Below, one piece after another: positions 35,787 to 43,059 of a stretch of DNA of 64,000 nt; position 1 is the first letter of the stretch; each line of letters opens with the position of its first letter. This DNA comes from Streptomyces venezuelae (lineage in GTDB: Bacteria; Actinomycetota; Actinomycetes; Streptomycetales; Streptomycetaceae), in the NCBI RefSeq assembly GCF_008642275.1, contig NZ_CP029189.1:310001-374000 (forward strand). The letters run 5' to 3'. Position numbers and translations under genes: made by a program. Below the pieces are notes generated by a model that made no database searches, was not told the origin of the DNA, and worked only from the letters and a program-made list of their open reading frames with translations.

Positions 35787-36580
35787 AGATCGGTCTGATC
35801 ACCCCGGATCCCGGGCATCCGCTGCTGGCGGACACCACGGCCCTGCTGGCACCGGAACACGAGGTGGAGGTCCTCGACCCGGTCACCCTCGGGGACGTCC
35901 CGCTGCCGCTCGCCGAGGTGTACCTGCTGAAGTCGCGGACCCCGCACGCCCTGGGTCTCGCGCGTTGCCTGGAACGGCGCGGAGCGGTCGTGCTGAACTC
36001 CGCCTCGGCCACCGCGCTGTGCCAGGACCGTACGGAGATGGCCGAGCTCGCCCGGCGGGCCGGACTGCCCTTCGCCGGGACCCGTACCCACGACTGCCTC
36101 GGCACCTGGGCGGCCGGGGCCCGGATCGACGCCCCCGTGGTGGTCAAGAGCCGGCGCAGCCGCCGCGGCGACCTCGTCGCCCGCGTCGACGACACGGCCC
36201 GCCTGCGGGAGTTGGCCCGGGAGTGGCCGAACGAGCCGGTCGTGGTGCAGGAGTACGCGCCCAACAGCGGTTGGGACCACAAGCTGTGGGCCATCGGGGA
36301 CCAGGTGTTCTCGGCCCTGCGCCGGTCGGAGCTCTCCCCCGGGGGCCGTGGCCCCACCCGTCCCCTGCCGCTGGCGGAACTGCCGTCCGGCTGGGCCCCT
36401 CTGGTGCGCGAGGTGGGTGCGGTCTTCGCCCTGGACGTCTACGGGGTGGACGTCATCGACACCGGCGGCGGGACGCCGCTGATCGTGGACGTCAACGCCT
36501 TCCCCGGTGTCCGGGGCCAGGCCGGTGCCCCGGAGGCGCTCGCGGAGCTGGTCCTGCGCCGGGCCGCGGGGCGGGTGTAG
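35783..36580 (+). CDS. ATP-grasp ligase, second of a pair
   Basis: A 265-residue ATP-grasp protein. Core elements are DAPVVVKSRRSRRGDLVARVDD, EPVVVQEYAPNSGWDHKLWAIGDQVFSALRRSEL and DVYGVDVIDTGGGTPLIVDVNAFPGVRGQ. It is a diverged paralogue of the gene just upstream: both share YxPNSGxDxKxxAxGxxxFxxxR and xxYGVDVxxxxxxPxxVDVNxFP. The start is GTG 35783 inside the upstream stop. Tandem ligases usually make successive amide bonds or act as a heterodimer. Confidence 0.86.
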   Translation: MKIGLITPDPGHPLLADTTALLAPEHEVEVLDPVTLGDVPLPLAEVYLLKSRTPHALGLARCLERRGAVVLNSASATALCQDRTEMAELARRAGLPFAGTRTHDCLGTWAAGARIDAPVVVKSRRSRRGDLVARVDDTARLRELAREWPNEPVVVQEYAPNSGWDHKLWAIGDQVFSALRRSELSPGGRGPTRPLPLAELPSGWAPLVREVGAVFALDVYGVDVIDTGGGTPLIVDVNAFPGVRGQAGAPEALAELVLRRAAGRV

Positions 36581-36700
36581 GCGTCTCCTTCGGATCGTGC
36601 CGGCCGCCGGGCAGGTCCGGACGGGGGAATGCGCGGGGCAGGACGGCCGTGGCCCGGTGTCGTGGCGCCGGGGGGCGGCGGGCGCCGTGAGGATCGGGGC

Positions 36701-37555
36701 ATGGGCGTCGTCCTGCCGGTCCTCTTCGCGCTGTTCGCGGCGTTCAGCAACGCGCTCGCCACCGTGCTCCAGCGGCGCGCGGCGCTCACCGTGCCGCAGA
36801 GCGACGGCTTCCGCATCGGTCTGGTCCTCGACCTGCTGCGGCGCCCGCTGTGGATCGGCGGCATCCTGGCCGTGATCGCGGCGGGGGCCGGGCAGGCCCT
36901 CGCGCTGGCCACCGGCGCGCTGGCGCTCGTACAGCCCCTGTTCGTGCTGGAGCTGCCGCTCGCGCTGCTGATCGCCTCGCTGATGACGCGGCAGCGGCTG
37001 CCGCGGGCGCTGTGGCTGGCCGTGGCGGGGGTGGTGGCGGGGCTCGGGGTCGCGCTCGTGGCCGCCTCGCCGATGGGCAACCGGACGGACGTGCCGCCCG
37101 AGCGCTGGGTGGTGGCCCTGACGGCGAGCGCGGTCGTCGTGGCCGCCCTGGCCGTGGCCGGGCTGCGGCTGCCGCCGGGCCGCGCCCGGGCCGGCGCTCT
37201 GGGCGCGGCCACGGCCGTCTGTTACGCGCTCACCGCAGCGCTGATGAAGTCCGCGGTGCACGTCCTCGACGACGACGGTTTTGTCGCCTTCCTGACGACC
37301 TGGGAGACGTACGCCTTCGGGGCGAGCGGCATCTGCGCCCTGCTCCTGCTGGAACACGCCATGCAGGGCGGCCCGCTGGTCGCCTCGCAGCCCGCGCTGA
37401 CGCTCGGCGACGCGAGCATCAGCATCGCGCTGGGGGTGGTGCTGTACGAGGAACACCTGCGGTCGGGCTGGTGGCTGCTCCCCCAGCTGCTGGGCATCGC
37501 CCTGATCTGCGCGGGCGTGATGGCGCTGGCCCGCGCCGGGGAGGGCGCGCCCTGA
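36701..37555 (+). CDS. DMT/EamA-like membrane protein
   Basis: A 284-residue integral membrane protein with about nine or ten hydrophobic helices, e.g. VVLPVLFALFAAFSNALATVLQRRAAL and WIGGILAVIAAGAGQALALATGALALVQPLFVLELPLALLIASLM. The internal two-fold pattern and the ALxLVQPLFVLELPL stretch place it with DMT-superfamily transporters annotated as EamA-like or DUF-type in Streptomyces. It may export the product of the two ligases, but an independent promoter is likely given the 120-bp gap. ATG 36701 is used. Confidence 0.83.
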   Translation: MGVVLPVLFALFAAFSNALATVLQRRAALTVPQSDGFRIGLVLDLLRRPLWIGGILAVIAAGAGQALALATGALALVQPLFVLELPLALLIASLMTRQRLPRALWLAVAGVVAGLGVALVAASPMGNRTDVPPERWVVALTASAVVVAALAVAGLRLPPGRARAGALGAATAVCYALTAALMKSAVHVLDDDGFVAFLTTWETYAFGASGICALLLLEHAMQGGPLVASQPALTLGDASISIALGVVLYEEHLRSGWWLLPQLLGIALICAGVMALARAGEGAP

Positions 37556-37597
37556 GACCGGGTAGCGTGCCGTCCGGTCGAGCGGAGGGCGGGATCC

Positions 37598-38653
37598 ATG
37601 CGAGCGGTGGTCTTCGAGCGGTACGGCGAGCGGGCCGAGGTACGGGAGGTGGCGGAGCCGGCTCCGCCGGCGGGCGGCGTGGTGGTGCGGGTGGAGGCCA
37701 CCGGGCTGTGCCGCAGCGACTGGCACGGCTGGATGGGGCACGACCCGGACATCGTGCTGCCGCACGTCCCCGGGCACGAACTCGCGGGTGTGGTCGAGGC
37801 CGTGGGGACCGGCGTCGTGAACTGGCGGGCCGGCGACCGGGTCACGGCGCCGTTCGTGTGCGCCTGCGGGAGCTGCGCCGACTGCGCGGCCGGTGACCAC
37901 CAGGTGTGCGCCAGGCAGACGCAGCCCGGTTTCACCCATTGGGGGTCCTTCGCGCAGTACGTGGCCCTGGACCACGCCGACGTGAACCTGGTGGCCGTGC
38001 CCGAGGAGCTCTCGTACGCGACGGCGGCCGGTCTCGGCTGCCGCTTCGCGACCGCGTTCCGGGCGGTGGTGGCGCGGGGCCGGGTGGCGGCGGGCGAATG
38101 GGTGTCCGTGTACGGCTGCGGTGGGGTGGGGCTCTCCGCGGTGATGATCGCGGCGGCGGCCGGGGCCCGGGTGGTCGCCGTGGACACCGCGCCGGGGGCG
38201 CTGGATCTGGCGCGGACGTTCGGCGCCGTGCACTGCGTGGACGCCCGGGACGGCGCCGACACCGTGCGGGCCGTCCGGGAGGCGACCGGCGGGGGCGCGC
38301 ACCTGTCCCTCGACGCCCTGGGATCCCCGGCCACGGCGGCGGCGTCGGTGGCCGGGCTGCGGCGGCGCGGACGGCACGTGCAGGTGGGACTGCTGCCGGC
38401 GGCGGCCGGCGCGGCGGCCCTGCCGATGGACCGGGTGATCGGCTGGGAGTTGGAGCTCCTCGGGAGCCACGGCATGGCGGCGCACGCGTACCCGCCGATG
38501 ATGGAGATGGTCCGGGGCGGGGTGCTGCGGCCGGACCTGCTGGTCACCTCGACGATCCCGCTCGACGCGGCCCCGGCGGCGCTGGCCGCCATGGGAACGG
38601 CGGCCGGGGGCGGAGTCACGATCATCCTGCCGGGAGCGGACGCCCGGACCTGA
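37598..38653 (+). CDS. Zinc-dependent medium-chain alcohol dehydrogenase
   Basis: A 351-residue MDR dehydrogenase. Catalytic zinc ligands are the Cys in [10 protein letters not shown], the His-Glu of [14 protein letters not shown] and a downstream residue near [12 protein letters not shown]; structural zinc is bound by [17 protein letters not shown]. The Rossmann motif is [28 protein letters not shown]. It oxidises or reduces an alcohol/aldehyde with NAD(H). It lies 42 bases after the DMT gene and may be cotranscribed with it. The substrate is unknown. Confidence 0.91.
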   Translation: MRAVVFERYGERAEVREVAEPAPPAGGVVVRVEATGLCRSDWHGWMGHDPDIVLPHVPGHELAGVVEAVGTGVVNWRAGDRVTAPFVCACGSCADCAAGDHQVCARQTQPGFTHWGSFAQYVALDHADVNLVAVPEELSYATAAGLGCRFATAFRAVVARGRVAAGEWVSVYGCGGVGLSAVMIAAAAGARVVAVDTAPGALDLARTFGAVHCVDARDGADTVRAVREATGGGAHLSLDALGSPATAAASVAGLRRRGRHVQVGLLPAAAGAAALPMDRVIGWELELLGSHGMAAHAYPPMMEMVRGGVLRPDLLVTSTIPLDAAPAALAAMGTAAGGGVTIILPGADART

Positions 38654-39021
38654 CGCACGGTCACCCGGGCTTTCGGGACCGGTGGCGGCGGGGACGTGTG
38701 CGGACCCCTGACGGCCCGAAGTCCCGGCCGTCTCCTTCGGGCCTTGTCGACAAAGCCCTCCGGCGTCCGACGCTTTGGGCCTCGCCGGGCCCGCCAGGGC
38801 CGAAGGGAGGCTCATGGCAGGACGGAGGGGCGCCCGTGCCCGCGTACGGGACGTACCCCGGCGCGGTGCCGGGGGCCTCGGGCCCGGCGGGATCCGGGAG
38901 CGCCGGTCCGGGGCGCCCCACCCGCGCGGGCCGTGCTGGTCAGGGGCAGCCGGGGCCGGGGCCGCGCGCTCGGCGCCGGCAGCCGTCCCAGCTCCCCCTG
39001 GACCCCGCCGCCCCGCCGGGC
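38654..39021. other. Intergenic gap of 368 bp between convergent genes
   Basis: It contains one clear hairpin (38713-38743). The rest is GC-rich sequence without supported genes; short frames encode only Pro/Gly/Arg-rich shadows. Confidence 0.6.
38713..38743. terminator. 9-bp hairpin after the dehydrogenase gene
   Basis: GGCCCGAAG (38713-38721) pairs with CTTCGGGCC (38735-38743) across a 13-base loop, 60 bases downstream of the dehydrogenase stop. Confidence 0.55.
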
Positions 39022-39804
39022 TCAGGCAGTCGGCAGCGGGGTCCGGGCGTACGCGCCGGAGAGCAGGTGGCCCGCCCCCGGTGCCACCGCGTCCAGGTCC
39101 AGGGACCGCAGCAGCTGGTGGGCCGTGCAGACCGCGGCGGACACCACCGGCTTGCCCAGGAGCTGCTCGGCCTCCTCGACGGCGCCGAGCGAGGGCATCT
39201 GCACGCAGGCCGAGAGCACGACCGCGTCGGCATCGGCGTACTCCAGCTCCCGTGCCAGACCGGGCAGCCTGGCCGGGTCGTGGGCGGCGACGTCGAGGTT
39301 GTCGGGGATCTCCAGGGCCTGGTGGTCCAGGACCTCGATGCCCTCGTGCGTCAGGTAGTCCACGACGGTCCTGGTGAGCGGGCGCATGTAGGGGGCCAGC
39401 AGCACGATCTTCCGGGCACCGAGGGTGTGCAGTCCGTGGACGAGGGCTCCGGCGCTGGTGACGACCGGGGCGGGGGCGCCGTTCTCGGCGGTCCGGGTGT
39501 GCAGGCGCTGCTCCGAGGTGCGGTGGTAGCCGAGGCCCATGCTCATGATGGCCACCAGGCAGGCGTAGCCGAGCACGTCGACCCGGGCGTCGGAGAGTTC
39601 CATGGCGCAGCGGTCGGAGTCGGCGTCCATGGCCCTGAGCTGTTCCGGGGTCACGTGGGTCATGCGCATCCGGCTGGAGTGGAAGGTGAAGCGTTCGTCG
39701 GGTGCGACGGCCTGGCGGGCCCGGAGGATGGCCGGGACCTCCGTCTCCATGGTGACGTTGGAGCTCGGCACGATCTGGCCGATGCGGTAGGTGCGGGGGG
39801 ACAT
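39022..39804 (-). CDS. Maleate cis-trans isomerase (Asp/Glu racemase superfamily)
   Basis: A 260-residue enzyme. The N-terminus MSPRTYRIGQIVPSSNVTMETEVPAIL is diagnostic of maleate isomerases, and the two catalytic cysteines are C82 (LGYACLVAIMSMG) and C200 (VVLSACVQMPS), matching Cys76/Cys194 of the characterised family. It converts maleate to fumarate without cofactor. As the last gene of the catabolic operon, nine bases after the FAA hydrolase gene, it would channel maleate released from maleylpyruvate into the TCA cycle. Arylmalonate decarboxylase-like activity is an alternative but less likely. Confidence 0.91.
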   Translation of the reverse strand: MSPRTYRIGQIVPSSNVTMETEVPAILRARQAVAPDERFTFHSSRMRMTHVTPEQLRAMDADSDRCAMELSDARVDVLGYACLVAIMSMGLGYHRTSEQRLHTRTAENGAPAPVVTSAGALVHGLHTLGARKIVLLAPYMRPLTRTVVDYLTHEGIEVLDHQALEIPDNLDVAAHDPARLPGLARELEYADADAVVLSACVQMPSLGAVEEAEQLLGKPVVSAAVCTAHQLLRSLDLDAVAPGAGHLLSGAYARTPLPTA

Positions 39805-39813
39805 GTTCGCTCC

Positions 39814-40719
39814 TCAGCGGGCGTCGACGACGGGGTTGGTCAGGGTGCCGATTCCTTCGACCGTGGCTTCGACGGTGTCGCCGGGCCGCAGGAACTCGGG
39901 CGGGACCATGCCGGCGCCGACACCGGACGGCGAGCCCGTCGCGATGACGTCTCCGGGTTCCAGGGTCATGCCGGAGCTGATGTCGGCGATGAGGCGGGCG
40001 ATCGGGAAGAGCATGTGCCGGGTGTTCGACTTCTGCTTGGTGACGCCGTTGACGCGCAGCGAGAGGTCGAGGGCCATCGGGTCCCGGATCTCGTCGCGGG
40101 TGACGACCACCGGGCCGAAGGGGGCGTAGGAGTCCTGTCCCTTGGAGAAGAACCACTGGCCTGAGCGGCGCTGGTCGCGGGCGCTGATGTCGTTGACGAT
40201 GCTGAAGCCGAAGACGTGGTCGTAGGCCTGCTCCTCGCTCACCCGGAAGGCGGGGCGACCGATGACGACGGCGAGTTCGCACTCCCAGTCGAGCTGGGTG
40301 GTCAGGTCGGCGTCGTGCAGGATCGGCTGGCCCGGGCCCGTGACGGCGGTGGCGGGCTTGCCGAAGAGGACGGGGCGCGGTGGCAGGTCCTTGTCGGTGT
40401 CGAGGCTGCGGCTGGACTCCTCGACGTGCTCGGTGTAGTTGAGTCCGACCCCGATGATCTTTCCGGGGCGCAGGGGTGCGCGCAGGGTGACGTCTTCGAG
40501 GCGGTGCACGGCCTCGGCGGGCCAGGCCGAGGGTCCGGCGGCCAGGAGTCCGCGCGCGGTCTCCCGGGCGGACGGGCCGGCCTGGATGAACGACAGCAGG
40601 TCCAGGGGCAGGTGCGCGCAGGCCCGCCGGGCCAGGGTGGTGAGGTCCACGACGAGGTCGTCGACCTGTGCGCCGAGACGCACGGAGGCATCGTGGAGGG
40701 TGTAGCTGAGCAGCCGCAT
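39814..40719 (-). CDS. Fumarylacetoacetate hydrolase-family maleylpyruvate (acylpyruvate) hydrolase
   Basis: A 301-residue FAH-fold hydrolase. Motifs are KIIGVGLNYTEHVEE, the metal-binding DWECELAVVIGRPA, GFSIVNDISARDQR and DVIATGSPSGVG. In gentisate pathways such enzymes cleave maleylpyruvate or fumarylpyruvate to pyruvate plus maleate or fumarate. No glutathione- or mycothiol-dependent maleylpyruvate isomerase is present, and a maleate isomerase follows, so direct hydrolysis of maleylpyruvate to maleate and pyruvate is the best reading. AGGAG precedes ATG 40719. A strong hairpin separates it from the cupin gene upstream. Confidence 0.9.
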   Translation of the reverse strand: MRLLSYTLHDASVRLGAQVDDLVVDLTTLARRACAHLPLDLLSFIQAGPSARETARGLLAAGPSAWPAEAVHRLEDVTLRAPLRPGKIIGVGLNYTEHVEESSRSLDTDKDLPPRPVLFGKPATAVTGPGQPILHDADLTTQLDWECELAVVIGRPAFRVSEEQAYDHVFGFSIVNDISARDQRRSGQWFFSKGQDSYAPFGPVVVTRDEIRDPMALDLSLRVNGVTKQKSNTRHMLFPIARLIADISSGMTLEPGDVIATGSPSGVGAGMVPPEFLRPGDTVEATVEGIGTLTNPVVDAR

Positions 40720-40788
40720 GGGGGCTCCTTGCGTGAGAGAGGGGGCGCCGGTCGGGGCGGTGCGGGGCGGTGCACCGCCCGGACCGGG

Positions 40789-40842
40789 GCTCCGCCGTAC
40801 CGGGGCCGGTGTCAGGGCCGGCGGCGTCCGGTACGGCGGAGC
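40789..40842 (-). terminator. 15-bp intra-operon hairpin
   Basis: GCTCCGCCGTACCGG at 40789-40803 and its exact complement at 40828-40842, with a 24-base loop. It lies between the dioxygenase and FAA hydrolase genes of the same operon, so it may be an attenuator, an mRNA-processing site or the end of a shorter transcript. Confidence 0.6.
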
Positions 40843-40845
40843 GGT

Positions 40846-41958
40846 TCAGGGGGTGGGCTGGTGGCCGCCGTTGTCGGCGTACGCCTCTTCGCGGTGGAAG
40901 CCGAGCGAGCGCATGACGGGGAAGTCGTCGAAGGAGAAGAGGCAGGCGTCCTCGGCCGGATCGAGGTTGTGGTGCTCGTGCCAGGCCCAGGACGGGACGC
41001 AGAAGATGTCGCCCTGCTTCCACTCGAAGCGCTGTCCGGCGATCACCGAGACGCCGTGGCCCTTGGCCGCCGTGTAGATCACCGAGCCGGTGTGGCGGTG
41101 GGCGAGGGTGGCCTGGCCGGGGCGCAGCAGCTGCATGCGGGCGCTCATGGTGGGCATGACCGGGCCGCCGGTGACCGGGTTGGTGTACTCGGCGACGACC
41201 CCGTCGTACGGGGAACCCTCGGTCGCCTTCGCTAGGCGGCGCAGGGCCTCGTACGTGGGCTCCCAGGGGTAGGCGAGCAGGGGTGAGTACGGACGGGTCC
41301 ACTTCTCGGAGCCGTACGGCAGGAGGTTCGCCGAGTAGGTCAGGACCGAGGAGTCGACGACCTTTCCGGGGGTCTGGTACAGCTCGGGGTGGACCTCGTA
41401 GAACCCGGCGTCCAGGGCGTTGACCAGGGGGATGTCGAGTCCGTCCTGCCAGATGACGGGGGCGTCGTCGGCGTCGTTGCCGTGCTCGTGCCAGGTTCCG
41501 TTCGGGGTGATGGCGAAGTCGCGGGGGCCGACCTTCAGCTTCTGGCCGTCGACGATCGTCCAGGCTCCGGTGCCCTCGTGGACGAAGCGCAGGGCGGCGG
41601 CCTGGTGGCGGTGGGCGGTCATGGCCTCGCCGGGTCCCATGATCTGGAGTCCCGTGTAGAGGAGTCCGGCGGCGGCGCTGACCTCCTTGCGGCCCGGGTT
41701 GACGAGCATGACGACCCGGCGGCCGGCGTCGTCGCCCTCGACGAGCGCGAGGGCCTTGTGGACCAGCGGCCGCAGGTCCGCGTAGCGCCACAGCACGGGC
41801 ACGGAGCGGGGCTGCGGGTACCAGGGTTCGATGTCGTTGGCGACGGTCCACAGCGCGCCCGCGTCGAGGGTGGCGAGCTCCTCGTAGTAGCGGTTGAGCT
41901 CGGGGGTGTCGGGCACCCGGGCACGGCCGAGCATGGTGTCGTCCTGCTCGATGGTCAT
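40846..41958 (-). CDS. Gentisate 1,2-dioxygenase-like bicupin
   Basis: A 370-residue double-cupin dioxygenase. The first cupin has GEAMTAHRHQAAALRFVHEGTGAWTIVDGQKLKVGPRDFAITPNGTWHEHGN with the 2-His ligands HRH and the later His of WHEHGN; the second is QATLAHRHTGSVIYTAAKGHGVSVIAG...WHEHHNLD. It needs Fe(II) and O2 and opens gentisate (2,5-dihydroxybenzoate) between C1 and C2 to maleylpyruvate; 5-hydroxyanthranilate- or salicylate-cleaving relatives cannot be excluded. The ATG overlaps the nitrilase stop (ATGA). Confidence 0.88.
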   Translation of the reverse strand: MTIEQDDTMLGRARVPDTPELNRYYEELATLDAGALWTVANDIEPWYPQPRSVPVLWRYADLRPLVHKALALVEGDDAGRRVVMLVNPGRKEVSAAAGLLYTGLQIMGPGEAMTAHRHQAAALRFVHEGTGAWTIVDGQKLKVGPRDFAITPNGTWHEHGNDADDAPVIWQDGLDIPLVNALDAGFYEVHPELYQTPGKVVDSSVLTYSANLLPYGSEKWTRPYSPLLAYPWEPTYEALRRLAKATEGSPYDGVVAEYTNPVTGGPVMPTMSARMQLLRPGQATLAHRHTGSVIYTAAKGHGVSVIAGQRFEWKQGDIFCVPSWAWHEHHNLDPAEDACLFSFDDFPVMRSLGFHREEAYADNGGHQPTP

Positions 41959-43040
41959 TCGTCCTCCTCTGAAGCGGCGGGAACGGCGGGAACGGCGGGA
42001 GTGGCGGGGGTGGCCGGGGCGGTGGGAGCGGCCGAAGCACGGGGGGCCGCGGCGGTCGCGGCGGTCGCGGCGGTCGCGGTGAAGGTGACCGGGGCCTGGG
42101 GGCGGTTGTCCACTTCGAGGCGGAAGACGTCGAAGCGGTTGTAGTGGCCGGTGATGTCGTGCATCTGCTTGGGCTGGATGCACCGGGCCAGGTCGATCTC
42201 GGCGTAGACGATGCCTTCGTCGTCGACGAGGGGTTCGGTCACCGGGCGGCCGTCGGGGCCGAAGATCCCGGACAGGGCGCTGCGCGGGCGCGTGAACCGC
42301 TCGCGCAGCTCCTCGTCGTCCCCGGCGACGGCGTCCACGATCTCCGGGGAGACGGTCGAGCAGGCGACGACGGAGAAGACCTTGCCCTCGAAGCTGTGGG
42401 CGGCGGTGCGGACGGCGATCGCGTCGGCCATGTCGTAGTCGGCGGGGGCCACGGGCAGGGCGATGTAGCAGGAGGCGTGGACGAGTTCGCCCTGGGCGAG
42501 GAGCGCGAAGCGGGCGAGGGTGTTGGTGTTCTCGCCGCAGGCCAGTGCCCCGAGCGGGCCGACGGGCGTGTCGTGGACGACCAGCGAGCTGCCGTCGCCG
42601 CCGGTCCAGGTGAGCTTTTCGGCCCAGGTCGGCACCAGCTTGCGGTGCACACCGAGCAGTTCACCGTCGGGGCCGATGGTGAGCAGGGTGTTGTAGAGGA
42701 CGCCGAGGCTGTGCGCGGCCCGTTCGTTGACCCCGATGACGAGGACGACGCCGTGCCGGCGGGCCGCCGCGCGCAGGGTGTCGACGTGCGGGCCGGGAAC
42801 GTCGACGGAGGCGCGCTGGAGCCGCTCGAACCAGGGGGAGCCCTGGACCGGGTTCATCGTCCAGTTCCAGTACGGGTAGCCGGGGACGAACACCTCGGGG
42901 AAGACGACGAGTTCGGCGCCCCGGGCCGCGGCCTCGGCGATCAGGGCGACGGCTTTGTCGACGGTGGCGGCGGGATCGAGGTAGACGGGCGCGGCCTGGA
43001 CGGCCGCCGCCGTGAAGCGGGGCAGGTGGTCCCTGTTCAT
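41955..43040 (-). CDS. Nitrilase (carbon-nitrogen hydrolase superfamily)
   Basis: A 361-residue nitrilase with the full catalytic set: E49 (VVFPEVFVPGYPYWNW), K134 (HRKLVPTWAEK) and C168 (LACGENTN). The CGEN motif and the YPYWNWTMNPVQGSPWFERL segment are those of true nitrilases rather than amidases. It would convert a nitrile to the acid plus ammonia. Its place in an aromatic-acid operon suggests the initial substrate is an aromatic nitrile. The last 40 residues are a low-complexity Ala/Pro/Thr tail encoded by nine-base repeats (41975-42078). The gene is 19 bases after the hydroxylase gene and its stop overlaps the cupin start. Confidence 0.9.
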   Translation of the reverse strand: MNRDHLPRFTAAAVQAAPVYLDPAATVDKAVALIAEAAARGAELVVFPEVFVPGYPYWNWTMNPVQGSPWFERLQRASVDVPGPHVDTLRAAARRHGVVLVIGVNERAAHSLGVLYNTLLTIGPDGELLGVHRKLVPTWAEKLTWTGGDGSSLVVHDTPVGPLGALACGENTNTLARFALLAQGELVHASCYIALPVAPADYDMADAIAVRTAAHSFEGKVFSVVACSTVSPEIVDAVAGDDEELRERFTRPRSALSGIFGPDGRPVTEPLVDDEGIVYAEIDLARCIQPKQMHDITGHYNRFDVFRLEVDNRPQAPVTFTATAATAATAAAPRASAAPTAPATPATPAVPAVPAASEEDE

Positions 43041-43059
43041 GTGCGCGGGCACCTCCGGC

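Noticed and set aside
35630..42040. A minus-strand open frame of more than 2,100 codons
   Set aside because: It crosses at least seven well-supported genes in other frames and is Arg/Pro/Gly-rich, which is the usual shadow frame in GC-rich DNA.
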